A stretch of DNA of 64,000 nt from Cupriavidus sp. GTDB lineage: Bacteria; Pseudomonadota; Gammaproteobacteria; Burkholderiales; Burkholderiaceae. Positions 1 to 9,111 of this stretch are shown here, piece by piece. The DNA is taken from the NCBI GenBank assembly GCA_031180665.1, contig JAPSLP010000028.1:1-64000 (forward strand), written 5' to 3'. Position 1 is the stretch's first letter; each line of letters starts with the position of its first letter. Made by a program: the position numbers and the translations under genes. The notes beneath the pieces are model-generated. The model saw only the letters and a program-made list of their open reading frames with translations. It had not been told where the DNA came from and did no database searches.

Positions 1-6
1 TGCCAT
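1..6 (-). CDS. rpmB: 50S ribosomal protein L28, first two codons only
   Basis: Only ATG GCA (Met-Ala) lies inside the window; the rest runs off the left edge. A good AGGAG ribosome binding site sits about seven bases upstream on the minus strand, and a strong promoter lies further upstream. In Burkholderiaceae radC is followed on the same strand by rpmB-rpmG, and L28 begins Met-Ala-Arg, which fits. The identity rests on context and two codons, so it is tentative. Confidence 0.5.
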
Positions 7-107
7 GAAGCACTCCTAAATCTTCTATTCGTGGACAATGTTCGCAACAGATCAACAAAAGGCGCGCGGGCCCGGACTGCAGCGGTTAAGACTTCAGCAA
101 AACGGGC

Positions 108-137
108 ATTATAGACCGAAATCCCTCGGCCGATCAA
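108..137 (-). promoter_or_regulatory. Sigma-70 promoter, probably for rpmB
   Basis: Reading the minus strand, TTGATC (137-132) is followed after 18 bases by a perfect TATAAT (113-108). It lies in the 178-base gap between the radC stop and the rpmB start and points toward rpmB. A strong separate promoter is expected for a ribosomal protein operon downstream of radC. Confidence 0.65.
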
Positions 138-184
138 TGCCTTCTGTGCGTTGACGCCACGGCCACGCCCCGGTGCCTTGGGAG

Positions 185-859
185 TCACAGTTGGCGGTGC
201 TCGGCCAGCGAGTATGTCGTATTGCCGGCGACGATGAAGTGGTCGAGTACATGGACGTCGATCAGCGCCAGGGAATGCGCCAGCGCCTTGGTCATCGCCA
301 GGTCGGCCGGACTCGGCGCCGGATTGCCCGAGGGGTGGTTGTGAGCCACGATCACCGAGGCCGCATTATGCGCCAACGCCTGCCTGGCCACCTCGCGCGG
401 ATAGACGCTGGTCTGCGTCAGCGTGCCGCGAAACAGCTCTTCCGCGGCCAGCAGCCGGTTGCGGGCATCCAGAAACAGGCACAGGAACACCTCGTAGGGC
501 CGCTGCGCCAGCGACAGCCGCAGGTAGTCGCGTACCGCCTGGGGCGATTCGAGGCCCGGCGCCATCGCCAGTTGCTCGGCCAGGGCCCGGCGCGTCAGTT
601 CGACCACGGCCTGCAGCTGCGCGTACTTCGCGGTGCCGACGCCGCGCACGCGGCTCAGTTCGGCCTGGCTGGCCGCCAGCAGGCCGGTCAGCGAGCCGAA
701 TGCCGCAAGCAGCTCGCGCGCCAAGTCGACCGCGCTCTTGCCGGGCACGCCGACGCGCAGGAATACCGCCAGCAGTTCGGCGTCGGACAACGAGGCGGCA
801 CCCGCCTGCAGCAGCTTTTCGCGAGGACGTTCGCTGGCGGGCCAATCGGGGATGGGCAT
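185..859 (-). CDS. radC: RadC family JAB/MPN domain protein
   Basis: 224 residues, the normal RadC length, starting at the ATG that gives [17 protein letters not shown], the family's usual N terminus (the frame is open further upstream but unlike RadC). Residues 1-100 form the helix-hairpin-helix part ([13 protein letters not shown]). Residues 103-224 are the MPN/JAMM domain with the metal motif HNHPSG near 172 followed by S-P-A-D. RadC was historically called a DNA repair protein, but its biochemical role is unsettled. It is divergent from fkpB, with 103 bases between the starts, and precedes rpmB on the same strand. Confidence 0.93.
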   Translation of the reverse strand: MPIPDWPASERPREKLLQAGAASLSDAELLAVFLRVGVPGKSAVDLARELLAAFGSLTGLLAASQAELSRVRGVGTAKYAQLQAVVELTRRALAEQLAMAPGLESPQAVRDYLRLSLAQRPYEVFLCLFLDARNRLLAAEELFRGTLTQTSVYPREVARQALAHNAASVIVAHNHPSGNPAPSPADLAMTKALAHSLALIDVHVLDHFIVAGNTTYSLAEHRQL

Positions 860-962
860 GGCGGTCTCGGTCGGGAAGCACGTGGGAGGGCGGGGCGGGC
901 GGCCGATCGGCGGCGCCGGGTTCAGTCGCTTACAATACGGGTTCTCGACTGGTTGAGCATTC

Positions 963-1448
963 ATGAATTCGCAAACTTTTGCGTCGGACTCCGGCGGCGC
1001 CACCGCGCGCAAGACCGTGCAGGCCGATTCCTTCCTGACCTTGCACTACCGCATCTCGCTGGAGAACGGTACCGAGGTCGTCAGCACCTTCGACGACAAG
1101 CCCGCCACGCTGCTGCTGGGGCAGGGCCAGTTCGCGCCCACGCTGGAACAGGCGCTGCTCGGCATGGCCGAGGGCGAGCGCACCAGCTACCGTCTGGCGC
1201 CGGAGCACGCATTCGGCCCGCGCAATCCCGAGCTGCTGCAGCGCGTGTCGCTGGCTACGCTGCGCGAGAACAGTTCGTTCGAAGAGGACTACAGCCCGGG
1301 CGACCTGGTCGAATTCAACGCGCCCGGCGGCGGCAAATACGCCGGCGTGCTCAAGGAAATCGGCGAGACCTCGGCGCTGTTCGACTTCAATCATCCGCTG
1401 GCCGGACAGACCATCCTGTTCGACGTCCAGCTGATCGGCATTCTCTGA
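963..1448 (+). CDS. fkpB: FKBP-type peptidyl-prolyl cis-trans isomerase, SlpA/FkpB-like
   Basis: 161 residues with an SlyD/SlpA-type FKBP fold: the segment from about 22 ([22 protein letters not shown]) carries the start of the FKBP domain, the middle (about 70-130) is the insert-in-flap chaperone part, and the C terminus [14 protein letters not shown] is typical. It lacks the His-rich metal tail of SlyD, so SlpA/FkpB is the better name. It should be a cytoplasmic folding helper. ispH follows 48 bases downstream, the same fkpB-ispH pairing seen in many proteobacteria. A possible -10 (TACAAT, 931-936) lies upstream without a clear -35. Confidence 0.9.
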   Translation: MNSQTFASDSGGATARKTVQADSFLTLHYRISLENGTEVVSTFDDKPATLLLGQGQFAPTLEQALLGMAEGERTSYRLAPEHAFGPRNPELLQRVSLATLRENSSFEEDYSPGDLVEFNAPGGGKYAGVLKEIGETSALFDFNHPLAGQTILFDVQLIGIL

Positions 1449-1496
1449 CGACCTGCTCCGGCCGCTTCGTCCGCCGGAGCGCAGCTACCTTCCCGC

Positions 1497-2456
1497 ATGT
1501 CCGAACTGACTCCCGCCCCCGACGCCGAGATCCTGCTGGCCCAGCCGCGCGGCTTCTGCGCCGGGGTCGATCGCGCGATCGAGATCGTGGAGCGCGCGCT
1601 CCAGCGCTTTGGCGCGCCGATCTACGTGCGCCATGAAATCGTGCACAACGCCTATGTGGTGGCAGACCTGCGCCGCAAGGGCGCGGTGTTCGTGCAGGAC
1701 CTCGACGAGGTGCCGGCCGGCGCGACGGTGATCTTCAGCGCCCATGGTGTTTCCCGCAGCGTCCGCGCCGAGGCGCAGGCGCGCGGCCTGAACGTCTTCG
1801 ACGCGACCTGTCCGCTGGTGACGAAGGTGCATGTCGAGGTCGGCAAGATGCGCGCCGAAGGCTGCGAGATCGTGATGATCGGCCATCGCGGCCACCCCGA
1901 GGTCGAGGGCACGATGGGCCAGGCCGATGGCGGCATGCTGCTGGTCGAGTCGCCCGCCGACGTCCAGACCCTGCAGGTCGCCGATCCCGCGCGGCTGGCC
2001 TATGTCACGCAGACCACGCTGTCGGTCGATGAGACCGAGCAGATCGTTGCCGCGCTGAAGGCACGGTTCCCGGCGATCCGCGAGCCGAAGAAGCAGGACA
2101 TCTGCTATGCGACACAGAACCGCCAGGACGCCGTCAAGTTCATGGCGCCGCAGGTCGACGTGGTGATCGTCGTCGGCAGCCCCAACAGCTCGAACTCGAA
2201 CCGGCTGCGCGAACTGGCCGAGCGGCTCGGCGTGCCTTCCTATATGGTGGATGCGCCGGATCAAGTCCGTCCCGAGTGGATCGCCGGCAAGCGCCGCATC
2301 GGCCTGACCGCGGGAGCCTCGGCGCCGGAGGCGCTGGCCCAGTCCATCGTCGACCGGCTGCGCACCCTCGGTGCGCGCCAGGTGCGTCCGCTGGAGGGCA
2401 TCGAGGAGAACATGTCGTTCCCCTTGCCCAAGGGTCTGCAGGCAACCGCCGCCTAG
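1497..2456 (+). CDS. ispH: 4-hydroxy-3-methylbut-2-enyl diphosphate reductase
   Basis: 319 residues. The last enzyme of the MEP isoprenoid pathway, reducing HMBPP to IPP and DMAPP with an iron-sulfur cluster. The three cluster cysteines are visible: Cys21 in [11 protein letters not shown], one near 103 in [11 protein letters not shown], and one near 203 in [11 protein letters not shown]. The substrate motifs HGVSRSVR and [10 protein letters not shown] are also present. It carries a short N-terminal extension compared with E. coli IspH. It is co-oriented with fkpB and followed by a strong terminator. Confidence 0.97.
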   Translation: MSELTPAPDAEILLAQPRGFCAGVDRAIEIVERALQRFGAPIYVRHEIVHNAYVVADLRRKGAVFVQDLDEVPAGATVIFSAHGVSRSVRAEAQARGLNVFDATCPLVTKVHVEVGKMRAEGCEIVMIGHRGHPEVEGTMGQADGGMLLVESPADVQTLQVADPARLAYVTQTTLSVDETEQIVAALKARFPAIREPKKQDICYATQNRQDAVKFMAPQVDVVIVVGSPNSSNSNRLRELAERLGVPSYMVDAPDQVRPEWIAGKRRIGLTAGASAPEALAQSIVDRLRTLGARQVRPLEGIEENMSFPLPKGLQATAA

Positions 2457-2480
2457 GTTCAGCCGCCCCCGCTTTACCAG

Positions 2481-2510
2481 CGCCCCGCCTCGAGCGGGGC
2501 GTTTTCTTTT
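2481..2510 (+). terminator. Rho-independent terminator after ispH
   Basis: Perfect 8-bp stem CGCCCCGC (2481-2488) with GCGGGGCG (2494-2501), a five-base loop, then TTTTCTTTT. It lies 25 bases after the ispH stop. Confidence 0.9.
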
Positions 2511-2928
2511 GACGGTGTGTCCGACGCGCGTGCATTGCACCGCGCCATGCCCCATTGCGCTCGACCAACAAAAGAAACTTACTAGTCACAACGATATATT
2601 GACGCGCAGCACGGCTTGCCTATTGCGGCGGACTTTAGGGTAATTCCCCTAAATACGGGTTTTCCCTTGATTGGTGCGAACGCGTATTGCCGACATTCTA
2701 AATTGGTGCATATTTCTTTTATGAAATGCCTAATTAATTTCTATAAATGGAGGTGCCTCGGCAGCCACGCTGGAGCGTCGCGAAGCCCGCCCGGTGACGT
2801 GGCGGGCACGGATCTTGTTAGGTATCTCAAAGAGCCCCTCTTGTGAATGGGAATTGCCCCAATGACAGCATTGGGGAAATTACCTAGCTCAATAGAAGGG
2901 TAAAAGGCTCAGGTTGTTGCGTCGCGTA
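2511..2928. other. AT-rich, structured non-coding region upstream of livK
   Basis: About 420 bases with no credible gene; the stretch around 2570-2750 is clearly more AT-rich than the surroundings. Two inverted repeats stand out: GCCCGCC (2785-2791) with GGCGGGC (2801-2807), and a larger near-palindrome at 2852-2881 built on CCCCAATG-ACAG-CATTGGGG with AATT extensions on both sides. Neither has a T-run, so they are not obvious terminators; they could be part of an untranslated RNA or protein binding sites. An open frame across this region has no family resemblance and no ribosome binding site. Confidence 0.5.
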
Positions 2929-2977
2929 TTGCATCCGCAAAAAAAGGGGATACAATGCGCGCGTTTCAAATTGAAAC
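2929..2977 (+). promoter_or_regulatory. Probable livK promoter with an adjacent palindrome
   Basis: TTGCAT (2929-2934), 16 bases, TACAAT (2951-2956). Just downstream, at the expected transcription start, is a perfect odd palindrome GTTTCAA-A-TTGAAAC (2963-2977), well placed to be an operator for a repressor. Which regulator binds is unknown; no regulator gene is linked. Confidence 0.5.
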
Positions 2978-3052
2978 TAAACCAAGGCGGTGCAGGGAAA
3001 CGGACGGGAGGCGTTGCGTAACCCTGATCTTGTGAATCCTAGGAGATCACTC

Positions 3053-4249
3053 ATGCAAATCACGTTTGCCAAGATTCTGCCGATCGCAGCGGCAGTGGCA
3101 CTGGTTACTGCCTGCGGCAAGAAGGAAGAGGCGGCGCCCGGTGCGACGGCCTCGGCACCTGCCGCGGCAGCACCGGCTGGCGGCGAGGTGGTGGTAAAGA
3201 TCGGACACGCGGCGCCGCTGACCGGTGGGATCGCCCACCTTGGCAAGGACAACGAGAACGGCGCGCGCCTGGCTGTCGAAGAGGTCAACAAGACCGGCCT
3301 GGAACTGGGCGGCAAGAAGGTCCGCCTGGAACTGGTCGGCGAAGACGATGCGGCCGATCCGAAGACCGGCACCTCCGTGGCGCAGAAGCTGGTCGACGAG
3401 AAGGTCGTCGCCGTGGTCGGCCACCTGAACTCTGGCGTGTCGATTCCTGCCTCCAAGATCTATAGCGATGCCGGCATCGTGCAGATCTCGCCGTCGTCGA
3501 CCAACCCCGACTACACCAAGCAGGGCTTCAAGACGACCTTCCGCGTGGTGGCCACCGATGCCCAGCAGGGCCCGGCACTGGCCAACTACGCCGCCAAGAG
3601 CCTGAACGCCAAGAGCGTGGCGATCGTCGACGACGCCACCGCCTACGGCAAGGGCCTGGCCGACGAGTTCGAGAAGACCGCCAAGGCGGCCGGCGTCAAC
3701 ATCGTGGCGCGCGAGGCTACCAACGACAAGGCCACGGACTTCAAGGCCATCCTGACCAAGATCAAGGGCAAGAAGCCCGACGTCATCATGTACGGCGGCA
3801 TGGACGCCACCGGCGGCCCGTTCGCCAAGCAGGCCAAGGAACTCGGCATCCCGGCCAAGATCGTTGGCGGCGACGGCGTCTGCACCGACAAGGTGGCGGA
3901 ACTGGCGGGCGATGCGGTCGACAACATCATCTGCTCCGAGGCCGGCCTGGCGCTGTCCAAGATGGAGAAGGGGGCCGAGTTCCAGAAGCGCTACCAGGAA
4001 CGATTCAACGCGCCGGTGCAGATCTACGCGCCGTTCACCTACGACGCCGTGATGGTGATTGTCGATGCGATGAAGCGCGCCGGCTCGACCGAGCCCGCGG
4101 CGATCCTGGCGGAGATGCCCAAGACCAACTACCAGGGCGTAATCGGCAACATCGCCTTCGACGAAAAGGGCGACATGAAGGAAGGCACCATCACGCTGTA
4201 CGACTACAAGGACAAGAAGAAGTCCGTGCTTGACGTCGTGAAGATGTAA
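3053..4249 (+). CDS. livK: Branched-chain amino acid ABC transporter, substrate-binding lipoprotein
   Basis: 398 residues from an ATG preceded by AGGAG (3041-3045); the upstream in-frame extension is rejected because the chosen start gives a classic lipoprotein signal, MQITFAKILPIAAAVALVTAC with the lipid-carrying Cys at 21. A Lys/Glu/Ala/Pro linker follows, then a type I periplasmic binding fold of the Leu/Ile/Val-binding family (VVVKIGHAAPLTGGIAHLGKDNENGARLA). It should deliver branched-chain or related amino acids to LivHMGF. A terminator at 4272-4310 separates it from livH, so the binding protein may be made in excess of the membrane parts. Confidence 0.92.
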   Translation: MQITFAKILPIAAAVALVTACGKKEEAAPGATASAPAAAAPAGGEVVVKIGHAAPLTGGIAHLGKDNENGARLAVEEVNKTGLELGGKKVRLELVGEDDAADPKTGTSVAQKLVDEKVVAVVGHLNSGVSIPASKIYSDAGIVQISPSSTNPDYTKQGFKTTFRVVATDAQQGPALANYAAKSLNAKSVAIVDDATAYGKGLADEFEKTAKAAGVNIVAREATNDKATDFKAILTKIKGKKPDVIMYGGMDATGGPFAKQAKELGIPAKIVGGDGVCTDKVAELAGDAVDNIICSEAGLALSKMEKGAEFQKRYQERFNAPVQIYAPFTYDAVMVIVDAMKRAGSTEPAAILAEMPKTNYQGVIGNIAFDEKGDMKEGTITLYDYKDKKKSVLDVVKM

Positions 4250-4271
4250 TTCGGACCTACCCGGTTCAATC

Positions 4272-4310
4272 GAACGGCACCGTGAGTACTTTGCGGTGCC
4301 GTTCTTTTTA
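4272..4310 (+). terminator. Terminator between livK and livH
   Basis: Perfect 11-bp stem GAACGGCACCG (4272-4282) with CGGTGCCGTTC (4294-4304), loop of 11, then TTTTT. It lies 22 bases after livK and 160 before livH, and probably sets a high livK to livHMGF ratio by partial termination. Confidence 0.9.
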
Positions 4311-4470
4311 GCCTCGCCTTTTGTGACAACGCCCTTACCATGGGTGGAACGCGGCAGGCCGTTGCTTTACCTGCTTACCAGCACATAACCACTTACCAAA
4401 CCACTCACACCAAGCTGCCCGGTCGGCATCCATCCATGCTGGAAGTGCGGGCGGCAAGCCAGGAGTATTC

Positions 4471-5406
4471 ATGGATATCTTTATCCAGCAGATCGTGAAT
4501 GGTCTGGTGCTCGGCAGCATCTATGCGCTGATTGCACTCGGCTACACCATGGTCTACGGCATCCTCGGGATCATCAACTTCGCCCACGGCGATGTGCTGA
4601 TGATCGGCGCGCTGACCGCACTGTCGGCGATTCTCGCACTCCAGCAATTCGCCCCGGGCCTGCCGGAATGGCTCACGCTCGTGATCGCCACGCTGATCGC
4701 GATGCCGGTCTGCGCGATGCTGTCCTATTCGATCGAACGGATTGCCTACCGGCCGCTGCGCAACGCGCCCCGGCTGGCCCCGCTGATCACTGCGATCGGC
4801 GTGTCCATCATGCTGCAGACCATCGCGATGATGATCTGGTCGCGCAATCCGTTGACCTTCCCGCAGCTGCTGCCTTCGAGCCCGATCGATATCGGCACCA
4901 CCGGCGCGACCATCACCGGCAAGGAGATGGTGATCATCGGCATGGCCGTGATGGTGATGGCCGGGCTGCTGACGCTGGTCAACCGCACCAAGCTGGGCCG
5001 CGCGATGCGCGCCACCGCCGAGAACCAGCGCGTGGCGGGCCTGATGGGCGTGAACCCGAACTTCGTGATCTCGGCCACCTTCATGATCGGCGCGACCCTG
5101 GCGGCGCTGGCCGGCGTGATGATGGCAACCAACTATGGCAACGCGCACTTCTACATGGGTTTCATCCCCGGCCTGAAGGCGTTCACCGCCGCCGTGCTGG
5201 GCGGTATCGGCAACCTCGCCGGCGCGATGGTCGGCGGCATGCTGCTGGGCCTGATCGAGGCGCTGGGCGCCGGCTATATCGGCGACCTGACCAATGGCGT
5301 GTTCGGTTCGAACTATCAGGACGTGTTCGCCTTCATCGTGCTGATCACCGTGCTGGTGTTCCGTCCGTCCGGCATCATGGGCGAACGTGTGGCCGACCGG
5401 GCGTAA
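4471..5406 (+). CDS. livH: Branched-chain amino acid ABC transporter permease LivH
   Basis: 311 residues, about eight hydrophobic helices, beginning MDIFIQQIVNGLVLGSIYAL, the typical LivH start, with AGGAG just upstream. The family motif GYTMVYGILGIINFAHGD follows at about 25-45. It forms the inner-membrane channel with LivM. The C-terminal RPSGIMGERV is characteristic of this permease family. livM starts 13 bases after its stop. Confidence 0.95.
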   Translation: MDIFIQQIVNGLVLGSIYALIALGYTMVYGILGIINFAHGDVLMIGALTALSAILALQQFAPGLPEWLTLVIATLIAMPVCAMLSYSIERIAYRPLRNAPRLAPLITAIGVSIMLQTIAMMIWSRNPLTFPQLLPSSPIDIGTTGATITGKEMVIIGMAVMVMAGLLTLVNRTKLGRAMRATAENQRVAGLMGVNPNFVISATFMIGATLAALAGVMMATNYGNAHFYMGFIPGLKAFTAAVLGGIGNLAGAMVGGMLLGLIEALGAGYIGDLTNGVFGSNYQDVFAFIVLITVLVFRPSGIMGERVADRA

Positions 5407-5419
5407 GGGGATCGCAACG

Positions 5420-6577
5420 ATGAACACTCCGATTTCTACGACGGCGCAGGCCGCGCCGCTGACCAAGACGCCGGCCAAGACCATGTTCGCGCTGGCGGCC
5501 TTCCTGGTGATCGGCCTGTGCGCGCCGTTTGCCGTGCAATTCCTGGGCGGCAACTACTGGGTGCGCGTGCTCGACTTCGCGCTGCTGTACATCATGCTGG
5601 CGCTGGGCCTGAACATCGTGGTCGGCTTCGCCGGCCTGCTGGACCTGGGCTATATCGCCTTCTATGCGGTGGGCGCCTACCTGATGGCGCTGCTGGGCTC
5701 GCCACATCTGGCCAACCAGTTCGAGACCATCGCGCAGCTGTTTCCGAACGGCTTCCATGTCAGCGTCTGGTGGGTGCTGCCGCTGGCGGCATTGGTCGCA
5801 GGCATCTTCGGCGTGCTGCTCGGCGCGCCGACGCTGAAGCTGCGCGGCGACTATCTGGCGATCGTCACGCTCGGTTTCGGCGAGATCATCCGCATCTTCA
5901 TGAACAACCTGGACCGGCCGGTCAATATCACCAACGGTCCCAAGGGCATCACCGCGGTCGATCCGATCACCATCTTCGGCTTCAACTTCTCCAAGACGCA
6001 CGAATTCTTCGGCCTGAAATTCACGCCGGTGTTCATGTACTACTACCTGCTGATCCTGCTGGTGGTGGGGATCGTGTTCGTCTCGCTGCGGCTGCAGAAC
6101 TCGCGCATCGGCCGCGCCTGGGTGGCGATCCGCGAGGACGAGATCGCGGCCAGGGCAATGGGCATCAACACCCGCAACATCAAGCTGCTGGCGTTTGCCA
6201 TGGGCGCATCGTTCGGCGGCGTGTCCGGCGCGGTGTTCGGCGCTTTCCAGGGCTTTGTCTCGCCGGAATCGTTCACGCTGTGGGAATCGATCTACGTGCT
6301 GGCGATCGTGGTGCTCGGCGGCATGGGCCATATCCCGGGCGTGATCCTGGGCGGCATCCTGCTGATCGGCTTCCAGGAGCTGCTGCGCGTGGTGGCCGAG
6401 CCCGTGCAGAACATGCTGTTCGGGCAGGTGATCGTCGACGCCGAGGTACTGCGCCAGCTGCTGTTCGGCCTGGCGCTGGTCGGCGTGATGCTGTATCGCC
6501 CGGCGGGCATCTGGCCTTCGCCGCGCAAGGAAGACCGGCCGGTGATTCGCCGCCCCGGTAGTGTTGGACGTCTGTGA
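5420..6577 (+). CDS. livM: Branched-chain amino acid ABC transporter permease LivM
   Basis: 385 residues from the ATG at 5420 (MNTPIS), 13 bases after livH; an in-frame extension upstream overlaps livH and is unlikely. Multiple membrane helices and the LivM motifs GLNIVVGFAGLLDLGYIAFYAVGAY and RGDYLAIVTLGFGEIIRI are present. Partner of LivH in the membrane channel. Confidence 0.95.
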   Translation: MNTPISTTAQAAPLTKTPAKTMFALAAFLVIGLCAPFAVQFLGGNYWVRVLDFALLYIMLALGLNIVVGFAGLLDLGYIAFYAVGAYLMALLGSPHLANQFETIAQLFPNGFHVSVWWVLPLAALVAGIFGVLLGAPTLKLRGDYLAIVTLGFGEIIRIFMNNLDRPVNITNGPKGITAVDPITIFGFNFSKTHEFFGLKFTPVFMYYYLLILLVVGIVFVSLRLQNSRIGRAWVAIREDEIAARAMGINTRNIKLLAFAMGASFGGVSGAVFGAFQGFVSPESFTLWESIYVLAIVVLGGMGHIPGVILGGILLIGFQELLRVVAEPVQNMLFGQVIVDAEVLRQLLFGLALVGVMLYRPAGIWPSPRKEDRPVIRRPGSVGRL

Positions 6578-6591
6578 AGCGGGAGGACCTG

Positions 6592-7368
6592 ATGAGCAAC
6601 GATAACTTCCTCCTGTCCGTCAAGGGAGTGAACAAGCGCTTCGGCGGCCTGCAGGCGCTGTCCGATGTGGGCCTGGAAATCCGGCCCGGCGAGATCTACG
6701 GCCTGATCGGCCCGAACGGCGCCGGCAAGACCACCTTCTTCAACGTGATCACCGGGCTCTACACGCCCGACTCCGGCGAGTTCGTGCTCGATGGCAAGCC
6801 CTATCAGCCGACCGCGGTGCATGAAGTGGCCAAGGCCGGCATCGCGCGCACCTTCCAGAACATCCGGCTGTTCGGCTACATGACCGCCCTCGAGAACGTG
6901 ATGGTCGGCCGTCACGTGCGGACCAAGGCCGGTGTGATCGGCGCGATCTTTCGTCCGCCGGCGGTGCGGAAAGAGGAAGAGGGCGTCGAGGACATGGCGC
7001 ATGACCTGCTCGAGTACGTCGGCATCGGCAAGTACGCCCACTTCACCTCCCGCAATCTGTCGTACGGCCACCAGCGCCGCCTGGAAATCGCCCGTGCGCT
7101 GGCCACCGAACCCAAGCTGCTGGCGCTGGACGAGCCGGCGGCCGGCATGAACGCGACCGAGAAGGTCGAACTGCGCGGCCTGCTCGACAAGATCCGCAGC
7201 GACGGCCGCACCATCCTGCTGATCGAGCACGACGTGAAGCTGGTGATGGGACTGTGCGACCGCATGACCGTGCTCGACTACGGCAAGGTCATCGCGCAGG
7301 GCCTGCCGTACGATGTCCAGAACAACCCGGCGGTGATCGAGGCCTACCTCGGCACTTCGGCCCACTGA
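6592..7368 (+). CDS. livG: Branched-chain amino acid ABC transporter ATP-binding protein LivG
   Basis: 258 residues, starting at the ATG preceded by GGGAGG. ABC ATPase with Walker A GPNGAGKTT near 38-46, the Q-loop in ARTFQNIRLF, signature SYGHQRRLEIARAL and Walker B LLALDEPAAGMN. The C terminus VIEAYLG is typical of LivG. It powers LivHM together with LivF. It is translated from the liv mRNA 14 bases after livM. Confidence 0.95.
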   Translation: MSNDNFLLSVKGVNKRFGGLQALSDVGLEIRPGEIYGLIGPNGAGKTTFFNVITGLYTPDSGEFVLDGKPYQPTAVHEVAKAGIARTFQNIRLFGYMTALENVMVGRHVRTKAGVIGAIFRPPAVRKEEEGVEDMAHDLLEYVGIGKYAHFTSRNLSYGHQRRLEIARALATEPKLLALDEPAAGMNATEKVELRGLLDKIRSDGRTILLIEHDVKLVMGLCDRMTVLDYGKVIAQGLPYDVQNNPAVIEAYLGTSAH

Positions 7369-7382
7369 CGGGGGAGCCGCAA

Positions 7383-8099
7383 ATGAAAGACACACTACTG
7401 AAGATCGCCGGGTTGAAAGTCGCATACGGCGGCATTCAGGCCGTCAAGGGCATCGATCTGGAAATCAGCGACGGCGAACTGGTGACGCTGATCGGCGCCA
7501 ACGGCGCCGGCAAGACCACCACGATGAAGGCCATCACCGGCCTGCAGCCGTGGGCGGCCGGCGACATCGAATACCTGGGCCGCTCGATCAAGGGCGTACC
7601 CAGTTATGACCTGCTCAAGCAGGGTCTGGCGATGGTGCCGGAAGGCCGCGGCGTGTTCGCACGCATGACCATCACCGAGAACCTGCTGATGGGCGCCTTC
7701 ACGCGCAAGGACGAGGCCGGCATCAAGGACGATATCGACCGCATGTTCGGCATCTTCCCGCGCCTGAAGGAACGCGCCAACCAGCTGGCCGGCACCATGT
7801 CCGGCGGCGAGCAGCAGATGCTGGCGATGGCGCGCGCGCTGATGAGCCAGCCCCGCCTGCTGCTGCTCGACGAGCCGTCGATGGGCCTGTCGCCGATCAT
7901 GGTCGAGAAGATCTTCGAGGTCGTGCGAGATATCTCGAGCCAGGGCGTCACTGTGCTGCTGGTCGAGCAGAACGCCCGCCTCGCCTTGCAGGCCGCCGAC
8001 CGCGGCTATGTGATGGAGTCCGGCCTGATCACGATGAGCGGCATCGCCGCCGACATGCTCGACGACCCGAAGGTGCGCGCCGCGTATCTGGGGGAATGA
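7383..8099 (+). CDS. livF: Branched-chain amino acid ABC transporter ATP-binding protein LivF
   Basis: 238 residues from ATG 7383 with GGGGGAG just upstream, 14 bases after livG. Walker A GANGAGKTTT, signature MSGGEQQMLAMARAL, Walker B LLLLDEPSMGLSP, and the LivF-type end VRAAYLGE. Second ATPase of the heteromeric importer and last gene of the operon, followed by a terminator. Confidence 0.95.
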   Translation: MKDTLLKIAGLKVAYGGIQAVKGIDLEISDGELVTLIGANGAGKTTTMKAITGLQPWAAGDIEYLGRSIKGVPSYDLLKQGLAMVPEGRGVFARMTITENLLMGAFTRKDEAGIKDDIDRMFGIFPRLKERANQLAGTMSGGEQQMLAMARALMSQPRLLLLDEPSMGLSPIMVEKIFEVVRDISSQGVTVLLVEQNARLALQAADRGYVMESGLITMSGIAADMLDDPKVRAAYLGE

Positions 8100-8149
8100 G
8101 CTTGTCGCGATAGGAAACGGCGGCCGAAGGTTCGCCGTGGAGTATCCAG

Positions 8150-8180
8150 CCCCGCCATGCCTGCATGCGCGGGGTTTTTT
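8150..8180 (+). terminator. Terminator after livF
   Basis: Stem CCCCGC-CATGC paired with GCATG-c-GCGGGG (8150-8160 with 8163-8174, one bulged base), then TTTTTT. It closes the liv operon. Confidence 0.8.
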
Positions 8181-8229
8181 GTTTGTTGCGCGCCATGGGC
8201 AGGGGCTCCACGCGATTCCCGACTCTGCG

Positions 8230-8487
8230 GAGTCGGCGCGCGTCAGCGTGGCGATGCTGGACTTCAACAAGCAGGTCAACGCAATGGTGGTGGACCCGGG
8301 ATTTATCGTCAGGGTGCGCAAGAAGCTGTCGTTGGATCAGACAGAGGCAAGCGAGATCTTCGGCGGTGGCGTCAACGCGTTCTCCAGATAGGAGAACGGC
8401 AAGACCAAGCCTCCCCTTGCCCTGGTCAAGCTACTGAAGGTATTGGACCGGCATCCTGAACGACTCGACGAAGTTCGCGCTGCTTGA
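8230..8487 (+). pseudogene. Relic of an MqsA-type antitoxin (C-terminal HTH domain)
   Basis: Reading one frame through a single stop gives the C-terminal DNA-binding half of MqsA: a segment like E. coli MqsA PEFIVKVRKKLSL, then EASEIFGGGVNAFSR, then a TAG (8389-8391) exactly where the family has Tyr (SRYE), then ENGKTKPP and a KLLKVLDRHPERLDEVR ending. The N-terminal zinc domain (two CxxC pairs) is missing, and no mqsR toxin gene is adjacent. The recognisable part is about 86 codons. This looks like a decayed toxin-antitoxin locus; an intact short HTH protein is excluded by the stop in the recognition region. Confidence 0.8.
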
Positions 8488-8535
8488 TTCAACGGTAGTG
8501 GCTTCGACCCTCATCCCGGACTTTTGCCCAGATGA

Positions 8536-9012
8536 TCACCGGTCCGCCGGCGCCGGCCGGATCGAATTGTGTGACGACACCACCTGCCACCCCTGCGGCG
8601 TGCGTACGAACACATCGGTGAAGACGACATCCGTGGGTTTGGCCTTTGGCTCCGGCCGATACCGGTTGACCCCGGTGACCACCGCGCTGTCGCGGAAAGT
8701 ACGTACCTTCAGTTCGGTCAGCGTCTGGCTGGAGCCTGGCGGCGGCGGGCCGGCCGATAGCGATTCGGCGCGGTTGCGCATGCCGCCCAGCGGCGAGATG
8801 TTGACGAAGGTCGGATGGAGCAGGCGTTCGAGCGCGGCGCGATCGCCGGACTCGGTCGCGGTCAGCCAGTCCTGCTCGGCCTTGAGGATGGCGGCGTGGT
8901 CGGCAACCTCGTCGGCCGTTGCCGGTGCGGCGGCCAGGGCGCCAAGCGCCAATGTGGCCACGGCGAAGGTAGTAGCCAGCCCGCGCCCGTGGGAATGGAG
9001 GCGACCGCCCAT
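8536..9012 (-). CDS. Secreted NTF2-like/DUF4440 family protein
   Basis: 158 residues from ATG 9012, chosen because AGGAG lies at the right distance and because it gives a clean signal peptide (about 1-33, ending PATA before DEVADH). An ATG at 9039 and further upstream frames lack such support. The mature part (EQDWLTATESGDRAALERLLHPTFVNISPLGG) resembles SnoaL/DUF4440 domains, which bind small ligands in a cone-shaped fold; here it would act in the periplasm. No catalytic assignment is possible. It lies downstream of argD on the same strand but behind argD's terminator. Confidence 0.75.
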   Translation of the reverse strand: MGGRLHSHGRGLATTFAVATLALGALAAAPATADEVADHAAILKAEQDWLTATESGDRAALERLLHPTFVNISPLGGMRNRAESLSAGPPPPGSSQTLTELKVRTFRDSAVVTGVNRYRPEPKAKPTDVVFTDVFVRTPQGWQVVSSHNSIRPAPADR

Positions 9013-9111
9013 TGTTGTTCTCCTGGACCTGGATGTCATCAGTATAGGCAAGCGAATATTACCGTCGTCCCCACGCGTGGCGGATGGCGGTGAATGAAGG
9101 CGGAGCACAAG

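Noticed and set aside
2616..2846. Small gene in the AT-rich region before livK
   Set aside because: No ribosome binding site, no family resemblance and it overlaps inverted repeats.
8137..8391. Intact small HTH protein
   Set aside because: The frame ends in the middle of the recognition region of a known family and its N-terminal part comes from the livF terminator; it is better explained as a pseudogene.
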